DNA from: Whalleya microplaca
Lineage: Eukaryota > Ascomycota > Sordariomycetes > Xylariales > Xylariaceae
Reading direction: 5' to 3'
Assembly (NCBI GenBank): GCA_022497155.1
Contig: MU385809.1
Location: forward strand, 1 to 45,804
DNA length: 45,804 bases
Shown: positions 10,085 to 20,140 of the stretch, one piece after another
Numbering within the stretch: the first letter of the stretch is position 1
How the letters are laid out: each line of letters begins with the position of its first letter
The notes under the pieces: model-generated
What the model saw: only the letters and a program-made list of their open reading frames with translations
What the model was told of the DNA's origin: nothing
Database searches by the model: none
Translations under genes and position numbers: made by a program

Positions 10085-10610
10085 ATGGGACGCCCCACAA
10101 ACCGTGGCTTATATATAGGAGGTTCTCCCCCCTCAAACTCGAGTAATCCGAGCGTCGACACGGCTCTGGACGATCGACCCCTTATACCCTCTAGTCCGAC
10201 AGCTAGACAGTCCCCCTCGGGGGAGAGAAGGTTGCCCCACTACCCGGCCTCTTCTGGTAAAGCTATCCCGGCTGTAGCGTATAGCGGAACTGACACTACC
10301 GGGCCCTAAACCTAAATTCCTAATCCGGCGGTAGAAGACGCGGCGGCCCCCGGTTACCTCGGGAAAAAAACGGGGCCGGAATATATATTATATTTAGCTC
10401 GATACTATTCTTCCGGAATATATTGTTATATATTCGGACAGGTCGAGAGATAGAAAGATAAGTTAGGGCTAAATAGCTTTTTCGTAAGCTCGTATAGTCG
10501 GTAAAACATACGGTATAATACGATAGGCGGAAGTTTTCGATATAAAAGCGAAAGTAGCGCGAGAGGTAACGCGTTAGGCCTTAATTAAGCCTCCCGGTAT
10601 ATTTTATTTT
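10085..10610 (+). pseudogene. Degraded reading frame at the edge of the RIP block, unidentified
   Basis: An ATG at 10085 opens a proline- and serine-rich frame (SPPSNSSNPS, PLIPSSPTARQSPSGERR) to a TAA at 10307-10309. The same frame then continues to about 10600 past several TAA/TAG codons, through NPAVEDAAAPGYLGKKTG and YILYLARYYSSGIYC. Stops at positions where one C-to-T or G-to-A change would make them suggest RIP damage of a longer protein. Base composition slides from GC-rich at 10100-10380 to AT-rich, so the damage gradient is visible inside one frame. It could be the start of an element's first protein or a host gene caught at the block edge. No domain was recognised. Confidence 0.45.
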
Positions 10611-10869
10611 TGTTTAAATAATTTTACGGTTTTATTAAGCTTTTTAAAATACCTGCCGAATAAAATTTAAATAATAGTAATAGATTTTTAAAAATTAGTG
10701 ACATAACTTTAAAAATAATTAATATAATAATTACCGGGCTATATAAATATACCCGGAAATAAAAATATAAATACGGAAGTAAAAAAAAACGTAAAACCGA
10801 CTTTAAAAAAACTCGATATAGCGCCGATTAAATTTTTTATTTTAATTTATTTAATTATAAAAAGTATAT

Positions 10870-11095
10870 ATTTATAAGGTATATACGGACCACTTGTTAC
10901 TATATATTTCCGTATATTAATCGGCAATAATACGGCAGAATAGTTATTACCCGGCAGGGCTACCGGCTTAAGTTTTTTAAGTAATTTTTATAGTCCGAAA
11001 TAGCTTTCTTTTTTATTTATTTATAAATATATAATTAGTATTTATATTAAAGCTTTACCTTTAGTTATAATAGTTTATTTATAAATATAAATAAA
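10870..11095 (+). repeat. Repeat D, copy 1 (coding part of an unidentified element)
   Basis: It matches 30265-30480 in direct orientation: ATTACTATATATTTCCGTAT, ACGGCAGAATAGTTATTACC, TTTATTTATAAATATATAAT. In both copies one plus-strand frame stays readable across the repeat with only TAA/TAG stops, with a glycine-rich core (LLPG-x-ATGL) followed by a hydrophobic stretch. It therefore looks like decayed coding sequence of one element present twice rather than an LTR. The family was not recognised. Confidence 0.5.
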
Positions 11096-11209
11096 TTATA
11101 TTTATTATATAGCTTAAAAAAACTTAAATTCCCTAATACCGATTTAATTAATTAATTAATAAACATTATTATAAAAACACGTCTTAATATTAATAACCCC
11201 GGTTATATA

Positions 11210-11968
11210 ACCCTTTATATATACTATTAATTACTAACCCGATTAGCGAAAAAATTAAAATATCGCTTACCGACTAAAAACGCGCGAACGCGCGGGACAT
11301 TATTACCTATAATATTTAAAAGATATAAAAAGCTATACCGACTAATTATTTTAAAGGACTTAAAATAGCCCTTAAAGCTTAAGCCGTTAAAAAATATTAA
11401 TATATTTTAAAAAATTTCGATTAAATAATTTAAACATTATGTAAAAAAAAAATAATAACACTTTCCCGATTTATTAAAATTTTAAACGAATAGTTAAAAA
11501 TAAAAAATTTAATAAAAGAATATATTAATTAGTTATTAATATTTTATTAAATAACTTAAAAATATATATTAAATTATACGTAACTAACGTATATATAAAA
11601 AGTAAAAAAAGCTTTATTTTCTTATTTAAAGCCTTTATTAAATTAGGCAAAAAAGCTTTTTTTATAGCAAATAAAACCCTTATTAAATCAGCATTTCTTA
11701 AAATATGCTCGGCCGATTCCGATACTTTTTTTTATAAAATTCGCCTTTACATTATTATATTTATAGCTTCCTTTTAGCAAACCTAAATTATAAGCTTTAT
11801 AATAAAAAATTACTTATTAAATACGGATGCTTTAATTTAATTAAGATTTTAAATAAGCAAAGCTTAAAATAAAGTAATTAAAAACTTATAAAAACAAATT
11901 AAATAACGTAATACTTAAATTAATAACCTTAATATATAATTAAACGAAATTAATTAAGCCGTTATCAC
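11210..11968 (+). pseudogene. RIP-degraded coding frame, unidentified
   Basis: From about 11215 to the repeat C boundary one plus-strand frame can be read for ~250 codons with no TGA stops, only TAA and TAG at positions explainable by C-to-T or G-to-A. It is charged and helical in flavour (SEKIKISLTD, LKIALKA, TLCKKKIITLSRFIKIL) with no finger, helicase or RT motif that I can see. It follows repeat D in the same orientation and is probably part of the same unknown element. Confidence 0.4.
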
Positions 11969-11994
11969 GTTTTATAAAGGTTAAGGTGGCTTAG

Positions 11995-12185
11995 TGTAAT
12001 GGGCTGTGCCGTAGTGGGGAATATCGGCGATCATAAGCCGATATGGCAGCACAGCTCTCGAGAGCTAGTATAAATGCTCTCGAGCTGTATCGATATATCT
12101 TTTTGATTTTTTTTTTTTCTTTAGTTAGAAAATAAACACTTATTTGATATTATAAAATTATATTTTAGCGTAACGGCCTTTTACA
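11995..12185 (+). repeat. 5' LTR of the chromodomain Gypsy element
   Basis: It begins TGTAATGGGCTGTGCC and ends CGGCCTTTTACA. It contains nested palindromes (AGCTCTCGAGAGCT; GCTCTCGAGC) and a TATAAAT box at about 12069, a plausible core promoter. It appears almost free of RIP changes, unlike the 3' LTR. Confidence 0.9.
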
Positions 12186-12194
12186 TATTTTCTA

Positions 12195-13620
12195 ACTTAC
12201 TAACTCCCGAGCTACGTTAAAACAGATTAAAATATTAAAAGAAGCTTTAAAGCAGCCTTCTAATAATCCGGAAATACCGTTAGCGAGATACGCGGAAGTA
12301 CTAAATATTTAGGTCTATTAAATTTACACCCGTCTCGAGTAAATATATGTAATATTGGAAGCGGTATTAAAAAATAATTCGGAGAAATAACGATTAGAAT
12401 AAGCGGCTTATAAGTAGAGACTAAAAGAATAATAAGACGAATTATTACGACACCAAGCGGTCCTAAAAATATAATTACGAGAGAATTTCGATTTATTAAC
12501 TATATAAAACGCAAATATAATAGAAAGTGTTTTTGCGTAAAACCCTTGGGATTTTTAAAAACCTTAAGGATAGCTAGCCTAAATAGGTATAAATCTTTAG
12601 CTAGAAAATCCTTAGCTAAGAAACTCTTAAGCATTTTTAGCACCTGCCCTAGTAATTACTGCAGCCCCGGTACTTAAACGCAAGCTATTATTATAGCCCG
12701 AGAAGTTCGGGGGCGAGTGTAGCCGCTATTCTATATAGGAGATGTTAATAAAGTATAAGCTCTAAAAAGATACGGAGTTTATAGGAGGGGACTAAAATAA
12801 GTGGTATAGCATTTATAAGCGGCTTGAGAATAATATATAATATGTAATAAAGTTATATTATATTATAGAAAGACCTGGTAGGATATATAATCTAGCATTT
12901 TTTTTTTAATACTTATCGAATACTTATAAAAACTGTAATAAGGCTATTAAAGCGGGGGGCAAATTACGTAAATGCCGCTAGTCCGCTAATTAAATTTTTA
13001 TATCTTTTTATACCAATTTCGAGCGATTATTAGTAGAAATAGGGGGCAATATATAAAATAATAAAGCGAAACTTATATTTATTAAAAAAGTAATTAATAA
13101 TAAACTTAAAAACGCGCTAGTTTTAGTAGCGCTACTAAATATCTACTAAAACTGGGTTTATTAAGTAATAGGTATTATAACCCGACTTAAGGGATCGCTA
13201 TTTTATTATAACGGGAATAGTTTAGGAGGTAAGATTGCGCCGGGTGGATTACCCTTTCCGGGCCTACTACCCCTTACCTTTAGTCGCCCTAAAATTAATT
13301 ATAAAGGCGATACGTTAATAACCGGTATAGCCGCGCTAGTAAAAAGCTAGCGGGCTAAATAAGTAACGAATAAAAAACGAAACGCTCGAATAAAACGCGG
13401 AAAATGTTTGCGATATAAAAAAAAAGGCTACCTGTTTAAAAAATGTGCCTATTGTCTTATAAAATTACTTACCCGTATTAGGGTTAACGTAGTAGCAGGT
13501 TATAGATTTAAAGAAAATAAAGCCGAAAGAATATTAGAGAAGCAGGAAAACGAGTAGCTTTTAAACAAAATCGCGTTTAAAAGCTTGATATAATAATAGA
13601 AGAAATTAATATAGTTAAAT
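12195..13620 (+). pseudogene. gag of the chromodomain Gypsy element (degraded)
   Basis: A capsid-like frame runs from about 12200 with many TAA/TAG interruptions and a basic tail. At about 13404-13445 it keeps the outline of a CX2CX4HX4C nucleic-acid-binding knuckle, reading C-L-R-Y-K-K-K-G-Y-L-F-K-K-C, in which the second Cys and the His have become Tyr. TGT-to-TAT and CAT/CAC-to-TAT/TAC are the changes RIP produces. An acidic segment (ERILEKQENE) follows before the protease. Confidence 0.6.
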
Positions 13621-13629
13621 AGTTTATAA

Positions 13630-13950
13630 ACGAGAAATTTTTTATAGTCGATATATATTTAAATTAATAATTATATATAGAAATTTTTATAAATTTGGGA
13701 TGTAAATGTTATATTATTATTAGCGAAAATATAGTAAAACGCCTAAAATTACCACGTATATTTATCCGGGAAAGGACGGTAGAAAAAGCTATTTATAGGA
13801 AAGGATTAAGCGTTTCGGGTATAATTCGCGAGATAATTTATATAAAAATTAACCTTAATAAATATAAGTTAAAAATATTTACGTATATTATATTAGGTTT
13901 AAATTACCTTATAATATTAAGGAAGCCTTAAATAAAGTATAACCGGGTAA
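13630..13950 (+). pseudogene. Aspartic protease (retropepsin-like) domain of the Gypsy element, degraded
   Basis: A surviving 78-codon frame (13695-13931) corresponds to the protease between gag and RT. INLGCKCY lies where the DSG active-site motif should be, with Asp now Asn and Ser now Leu, both one-base RIP-type changes. ILGLNYLIILRKP lies where the hydrophobic-Gly flap partner and the domain end are expected. Loss of the catalytic Asp means it is inactive. It is a fragment, not an independent gene. Confidence 0.6.
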
Positions 13951-14379
13951 TATATATAACGTACAAATATATATTATATATAAAAATTACCGGAAACCTA
14001 AAAGTATAAAAAAAAGAATATTTCTTAGAAACTATAAAAGTCCGCGAAACTTAAAAGGCGCTTTATATTAGTACGATATATTTCGTAAAAAAAATAAAAA
14101 AAGCTCGGAAGTAAAAAAGGCTGGGAAAATAAATAATAGCTTAATAAACGGCTATATTTATTATTATATTAGCAGATATTAATAAAGCTTTAGCGCCTAA
14201 AAAAAAAACTAACGTTCGAGAGAATTTCTTTCTTTAGTTAGAAAGCTGGAAATAGTTATTCGAGAAAAAAGAAGGCAAGAATTTTCTGCTATACCGCGTA
14301 AAAGCCGATTATAAAATTAACTTAAACTGTAATAAAGCAGGCAAAAAGTTACCTGCCTTCTGGAAGCTATTATATAATA

Positions 14380-15020
14380 TGTCCCGGGAGGAATTATTAG
14401 CGTTATAGAAAATATTAATTAAGCTATTAGATAAAAGGTATATTTATACGAGTAACTTGCCCGCAAGAGCCCTTATATTCTTTGTCCGGAAACCGAACGG
14501 CAGACTTTATTTCTGTTATAATTATAAAATATTAAATAATATTACTTAACGGGATTAGTACCCGTTTTTATTTATATAAAAAACGCTTAAAACTTTTTCG
14601 GAAGTAAAATAGTTTTCTAAAATAAATATTAAATTAGCTTTTCATAAAATTAAAATTAAGGAAGGAAATAAATAAAAAACGGCTTTTCGTACCCGCTTTA
14701 GGCTATTTAAGTAGCTTGTAACCCTTTTTAATCTAACGGGTATTTCCGTAACGTTTTAGCGTTACGTAAACGGTACGCTAAAAGAATATTTAGATATCTT
14801 TTATTTAATATATATAAACGATATATTAATTTATTTTTTTAAAATAAAAGAAAATTATATCGATAAAGTAAAAAAGGTATTAAGATATTTAGAAATAGCG
14901 GGCTTAAGTCTAAATATAAATAAATATAAGTTTATAATAACTACTATAAAATATTTGGGATTTATTATCGAAATAAAAAAAGGGGTTTGTATAAATCCGG
15001 CTAAAATATAGGCAATCAGA
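14380..15020 (+). pseudogene. Reverse transcriptase of the Gypsy element, degraded
   Basis: Plus-strand frames carry classic RT blocks in order: FHKIKIKEG, KTAFRTRF, LVTLFNLTG (the LVTPFGLT-type block), TF-stop-RYVNGTL, and the catalytic YxDD block read as YINDIL at 14811-14828 (second-block Asp changed to Asn). KYLGFIIEI-type and [14 protein letters not shown] blocks follow (14955-15100). TAA/TAG stops punctuate it. Confidence 0.8.
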
Positions 15021-15099
15021 AAATAAAAGCCTCCTAAAACGTTTAAAAAAGTCTGTAATTTTCTGGGATTTGCAAATTTCTACCGGGATTTTATTAAGA

Positions 15100-15620
15100 A
15101 CTATATAGATTTTACTACCTTTTTATCGGCACTTACAAAAAAGGGAGTACCGTTTTGATAGGGGCTTTCGGAAAATCTAGCGTTCGAGAATTTTAAATAA
15201 GCGTTTTTAAAAAAACCGGCCTTAATATAATAGGACCCCGAATAAAAAACAATAATCGAAATAGACTGTTCGGGATAAGCTTGCGGGGGGTACTTATTAT
15301 AGCGCAATAAGCGAGGGATTTTATTGCCCGTAACTTATTATTTCAAGCGTTTAATCCCGGTAGAAATTAATTACGAAATTTATAATAAAGAGCTGCTAAC
15401 AATTATAAATTACTTACGAATATAAGACGCGGAATTACAAAACGTAATTTTAATATTTATAATTTTATTTAACTATAAAAATCTAAAATATTTTATAATT
15501 TTTAAAAAACTTTCCAAGCGATAAATATGTTAGTTAGAAAAATTAATACGCTTTAATTTCCGATTGGAATTTTACGTTAGGCGCCTAAATATTAAACCCG
15601 ATATTTTTTTACGGCGCGAA
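15100..15620 (+). pseudogene. RNase H of the Gypsy element, degraded
   Basis: After the RT connection come IIEIDCSG (first catalytic-Asp block; KTDASD-like in relatives), GGYLL, YNKELLTII (catalytic Glu block) and KRYFIIFKKL-like remnants, ending near RRLNIKPDIFLRR, the spacer that normally precedes integrase. A minus-strand 68-codon frame here (15101-15307) is a shadow. Confidence 0.65.
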
Positions 15621-15989
15621 TAAAACCTACTATAAGGAGTATAAAATAAAAGGTATAAAAGACAGGAATTTTAACTATTATAAGAGAAATAGTTACTTTA
15701 TATATAACTTAGGAGATATAAATAAACGGGAACTATTGGAATAAAATATATCTAGTTATATAGATAAAATATCCCGGAAAGTAAAAAAATTTTCGAATAT
15801 AAAAATCTATAATTGTTATAAAATATAGAGGTAGCGAAAGACCCGAGTTACGCGCGAGCGATAAAAGCGGTAGCCTAAAAGAACCGAGCGTTCCCTAAAG
15901 ACCTAAACGTAAAAGTATCGTTATCGGAATATAATATTAATAATAAAGGTCGACTACGCTTCCGCGAGTATATCTAGATCCCTGATTAG

Positions 15990-17080
15990 GAGCCGTTCCG
16001 TACCGCTTTAGTACAAAATACCTATAATTTATATCTAATAGGGCACCCGGGAAAAGAAAATATATTAATAATGCTTTCGAGAATGTTTTATTAGCCTAAA
16101 ATATCGGCGTTTATAAAACGCTTTTATAGAAATTACGATATTTATAAAAGAAAAACGGTATAACGTAACTAAAAAAAAGGGCTTTTAAAATTATTACTTA
16201 TTCCGGATCGATTTTATAATAAGCTATTTATTGATTTTATAACCGACTTATTAGCTGTTTCCGAATAGGACCCTACTTTTATAATAGTAATTTTTAATCG
16301 ATTAAAAAAATAGGTTATATTAAAGGCTATAATTTTAATAAAGGCGGAAATATATGCCGAACGGTTCGTAAATTATTATTAAAGATATTATAGTTTTCCC
16401 TATATTATAACTAATAATAAAGGATCTAACTAAATAGGGCGGTTTTAGAGATAGCTTTATTTACTAATAGGGATCGAGTAGCGCTTATTAATTACGTTTT
16501 ACCTAAAAACTAACGGAATTACTAAACAAACAAACTAAAAGGTATTAATATACCTTCGAGCGTTTATATTATACGCTCAATTTAAATAAAGCTTATTACT
16601 ACCGGAAGTAATACTTGTAATCAATAACCGAAATACTATAATAATAGGGCTAAATCCCTTTTTTATACTTTATAAATACTATATAAAACCTATTTTAATA
16701 ATGGAATATATCCCGGAACTTATTTCCGAACCGCGTATACGGGCGGAGGCTTTTGTCTAACGCTTAAAAAAGGCAATAGAATTCGCACAGGCCGTAATAG
16801 CAACTGTATAATAACGACAAAAAGACGTAACTAATAAGCGGCGATTTTTTATAAAGTAATTCCAAATAGGGGATAAAATATAGTTAACGCTTAAAAATAT
16901 TTCTATACCTTAACTTTTATAAAAGCTAATATAATTATATATTAAATATAAAATAACGCGCGTTATTAGCCCCTAAATTATAAAACTAAATATACCGAAA
17001 AAAATATATAACCGGTTTTATTTCGAGCTTATTTGCCGCGTAAGAAATAATCCCCTACCTTCCTAAAAAAACAAAAATAT
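15990..17080 (+). pseudogene. Integrase of the Gypsy element, degraded
   Basis: An HHCC-type zinc-binding segment is recognisable at about 16030-16165 (IGHPGKENI ... YRNYDIYKRK, both Cys now Tyr). The catalytic core follows: KLFIDFITDL (first Asp, about 16223-16252), IITNNKGSN (second block, Asp to Asn, about 16400-16430), then YLRAFILYAQF and VINNRNTIIIGLNPFF. The C-terminal part (RFFIKQFQIGDKI, then RVRNNPLPS) leads into the chromodomain. It is inactive. Confidence 0.78.
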
Positions 17081-17089
17081 ATAACCTCC

Positions 17090-17310
17090 CTCTATAGTTA
17101 ATAAAAAAAGAAAGAAAGAAATAAAATAACAAATAAAGGAAATTATTCGAATAACTATTAAGTAAAAAGGGCGAGAAAAAACTAAATAAATATTAATAAA
17201 GTAGGTAAGTTATATAGCTCTAACGTAAAAACCGCTCGAAAACTTAAGGGATACCGAAACAGTAAACTGTTTTAAAAAAAATTATAGTAATATAGAAACG
17301 AACGATAAGC
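17090..17310 (+). pseudogene. Chromodomain at the integrase C-terminus, degraded
   Basis: Frames here carry a chromodomain outline: a basic segment KKGEKKLNKY, then the remnant of the aromatic-rich core, and the closing PLENLRDTE-like block followed by NCFKKNYSN. Such domains target chromovirus integration to marked chromatin. The aromatic-cage residues are partly replaced by stops. Confidence 0.6.
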
Positions 17311-17616
17311 CTAAAAGAATCAATATAAAAGGAAAAGCAAAAGCTGCGCTTGCATAACAATCGTATAACTAATAAAATATTAGTAAGGTATAAAAACGAA
17401 AGAATATAAATAAAATAAAAAGATATTACGGAAAATTATAAATCTTTTATTATTATAAATAACGCGAACGCTATTCCCAAATAAACAATAAATAACCTTT
17501 TTTTATTTACGTAATTTTTTTTAGCAAACCGACAACTAAAACTATTATAAAACCGACCGAAAAACGTAGCAAACTTAACCGAATAACGCACCTATATTAA
17601 CCGGGGGCTAATAATT
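17311..17616 (+). other. Degraded end of pol and spacer
   Basis: No domain recognised. A charged tail (SLKESI, KEKQKLRL) fades into AT-rich DNA with many stops in all frames. Confidence 0.35.
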
Positions 17617-18760
17617 TAACTCGTTCTTTTTATCGTTTTTTTTTTTTTTATTTATATCTATCGCTTCTTTCTTTACTTTTACGGAAAGAAACTTAGGGGG
17701 GTAGCTATAATAGCGAGAAATATTAACGGGAGTAGGAAAAACGCGCGGGCGAAAAGTACGCGAGCCGCATTTAAGCGAAAAGTTTATAATAATAATAGGG
17801 GCGGGCGGGACAGGCCGAAAAAAAAAACCAGAAACGGAAGTACGCGTACGAGCGGCAGGCCTAACGTTACTTACTATAAAGCGTATAATAGCCGCAATAT
17901 CGCTAATATTATTAGCGATACACTCGAGCGGGCAAGCGACTTCCCTAAACGCAGTTACAAGCTATTTTTATATAGCGTATAAACTAAAAAAAATTACAGA
18001 AAAATAAAATAAAAACTTATATATTACTTCTGCTACTACTAAGCTTCAGCCCGGCCTAAAGCCGTAACGCCTACCTTAATACGCTCGAAATATATAGCGG
18101 CGTTAATAGCGCGTTACGCCTACATTCCGGCCGACTTTTAAGCGGCAATAAAAGCTAAACAAAAAAAATAAGTAACGGGAACACTATAAAAAAGCGGGAA
18201 GAAATAAATAACTTATTAAAATTCGAGCTATTATAAGCTCGATAAGCTTTTATTAAAGCAGTAGCGAAAAAGCGAACTTCGGTACCCGCAAGTAGCTATA
18301 AAATAAGGTTAAAAAGCAGTACTCGAACGGAAGAAACAAAAAGTAACTTATAATAAGGCAGTTATAGCTTTTAGTATATTTTATATACCATATATTACAA
18401 ACAGCTAAATATAATCAATATTATACTTAAAATACTTTAAAACTAAAAAAAAAGAAAAAAAGGAACTTATAAGTTTAGTCGGAACAAAAAGCGGAAAGGT
18501 TTCTAACTATACAGCCGATATAAAGGCGGTACGGGATATAACGCATAAAAAAAAGAAGAGCTATAAAAGTAACGCGAACGGGCAGCCCAGAAGCGGCAGA
18601 ACCGGAGGGAAAACGAGATAAAAATATAGCGGCGGCGGCGAAAGCGAGAACAGGCGAAAATAGCGGTAGAAGGAAAGAAACGCGTTACGGGAATACTACA
18701 GGGGAATATATTAGTAACCCAAATAATAAAAAGATTGAAAGATTGAAAGATTAAAAAACA
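17617..18760 (+). pseudogene. Additional degraded reading frame downstream of the chromodomain (unknown)
   Basis: One plus-strand frame is open without any stop from 17617 to about 17979 (over 120 codons, no ATG needed to see it). It then continues to about 18750 interrupted only by TAA/TAG. Readable parts include RPNVTYYKAYNSRNIANIIS, DTLERASDFPKRSYKLFL, LIRSKYIAALIARYAYIPAD and a basic, Gly/Arg-rich end (GQPRSGRTGGKTR). This is too coherent for chance in such AT-rich DNA and suggests a third protein coded between pol and the 3' LTR, or a captured sequence. I cannot assign a family. Confidence 0.5.
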
Positions 18761-19244
18761 GGAGGATAAAGTGAATAGTTAGGGAGATAGGTCCTTACCT
18801 ATAAATAGCTTAAAGAAAGAAGGGAGGAAAAAAGGAATTTCGAGAGGAGGGCCCGGGGTATTTAAGCGACCCTAGGAAAGGATTAATCGCGCGGCTAATT
18901 ATAAAGGCTAATTATATATTACGCTAGTTATACGCCTAAGTAAATTAAAAGCAGGGATCGATTTATTAATTTAAAAAAATAAATTCAACTGCCAAATAAA
19001 GAACCAATCAAAAGCGGGGATCGAATTTTAATTTTACGCGCGTCTACCCCACACTCGATTAGCCAATAGTAACGCAAAATTAAAAACCTTTATAATAAAA
19101 GAATTCTTTTATAAAAACACCCTTACACTACCTTTTAAACCGGGCTTAATTAATAATAAAACAAACTATTAGTAGCTAGAAAAGCCGATAATCAATAAAA
19201 ATTTATATACACCTTACGCTCGGGTATAAAGGACGCGATACAAT

Positions 19245-19271
19245 CGCGCAAAAAAGTAAAAGGGGGGGTAA
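19245..19271 (+). other. Polypurine tract of the Gypsy element
   Basis: An AAAAAAGTAAAAGGGGGGG run immediately upstream of the 3' LTR, the expected position of the plus-strand primer in LTR retrotransposons. Confidence 0.6.
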
Positions 19272-19462
19272 TATAATAAGCTATACCGTAATAAGAAATA
19301 TCGGCGATTATAAGCCGATATAGTAGTACAGCTCTCGAAAGCTAGTATAAATGCTCTCGAGCTATGTCGATATACCTTCTTGATTTTTTTTTCTTCTTTA
19401 GTTAAAAAATAAACACTTATTTAGTATTACAAAATTACATTTTAACGTGACGGCCTTTTACA
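19272..19462 (+). repeat. 3' LTR of the chromodomain Gypsy element
   Basis: Same length as the 5' LTR and collinear with it, but with many G-to-A and C-to-T changes: TATAATAAGCTATACC against TGTAATGGGCTGTGCC. The TATAAAT box and palindromes remain visible. It ends CGGCCTTTTACA directly before the CTTAG duplication. Confidence 0.9.
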
Positions 19463-19638
19463 CTTAGCGACCTAATTCCTATGTATTTTATATAATATTA
19501 AAATAAAGGAAAAAGGAAAAAATCTAAGTTAAAAAGTCGGCAAAGAAATTTACTATATATATTAGGTGTAAGGTTTAAGCTAATTACGTAATGCGCACGG
19601 ACCACACGTTAATCCTGTGTTTAACTTGTGTTATAATA

Positions 19639-19840
19639 ACCGTTACCGACTTATTAACTTAAAGCTTTCGATAAAGTATATCCGAATCTGGTACGAATAA
19701 AAAAAAACAACTAAAATTAATATTTTTACTTATTATAATAAAATTAACCGTAATATTATTATTTTTAAAATATAATATTATAAATAAGAAAATTAATTAT
19801 TTATTAATGTTAATTATTTTCTCATTAACCGTATATATAT
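19639..19840. other. AT-rich spacer, nothing recognised
   Basis: RIP-degraded DNA between repeat C copy 2 and the tandem LTR array. No frame or motif stood out. Confidence 0.4.
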
Positions 19841-20140
19841 TATAATGGGGCAGGGGATTACGGGTATTAATAGCAGCTTAAAAGCTATTAAAAGCCCCTT
19901 AGAGCCACGTTATAAGGCATTTCATAAGGAATTTACAAGGCACTTCACAAGGCATTTATAAGGCACTTTATAAAGCAATTTACAGTGGATTATATACTTA
20001 TATATAGCTGACTTTTTTTTTACATTTACTTTATTAAATAATTAAATAGTTATATATATAAATAACTTTAATAATTATATATATTTATTTTTAACTTAAT
20101 ATTTTACTTTCGCTTTATCCCGACACTTTATTTTAAAACA
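19841..20140 (+). repeat. Family B LTR, array unit 1
   Basis: 300 bp from TATAATGGGGCAGGG to TTATTTTAAAACA, followed by the leader TTTAGCTTACCCCCGGATAA. It carries the internal CAAGGCATTT/CACTTTATAAGG-type short repeats typical of the family. Confidence 0.65.

Larger units (their letters stand above)
11995..19462 (+). mobile_element. Complete, RIP-inactivated chromodomain Ty3/Gypsy LTR retrotransposon
   Basis: 7468 bp bounded by 191 bp LTRs (11995-12185 and 19272-19462), flanked by a 5 bp target duplication CTTAG (11990-11994, 19463-19467). In order: gag with a CCHC knuckle, retropepsin, reverse transcriptase, RNase H, integrase, a chromodomain, then ~1.9 kb with a further degraded frame, and a G-rich tract (AAAAGGGGGGG) just before the 3' LTR. 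The domain order and chromodomain place it among chromoviruses. Every long frame is interrupted by TAA/TAG, so it is inactive. It is nested inside a repeat C copy and is therefore younger than that copy. Confidence 0.92.
11970..19638 (+). repeat. Repeat C, copy 2, split by a nested retrotransposon
   Basis: The left 25 bp (11970-11994, AAAGGTTAAGGTGGCTTAG) and the right part (19463-19638, CTTAGCGACCTAATTCCTAT onward) join to give the same ~200 bp sequence as 30999-31200 reversed. The break lies exactly at CTTAG, duplicated on both sides of the Gypsy element inserted here. The right part is RIP-mutated (TTGTGTTATAATA for TTGTGCCATAACA). Confidence 0.8.

Noticed and set aside
12050..12090. Palindromes around CTCGAGAGC in the LTR considered as a terminator hairpin or recombination site
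   Set aside because: They occur in both LTR copies beside a TATAAAT box. LTR promoter structure explains them.
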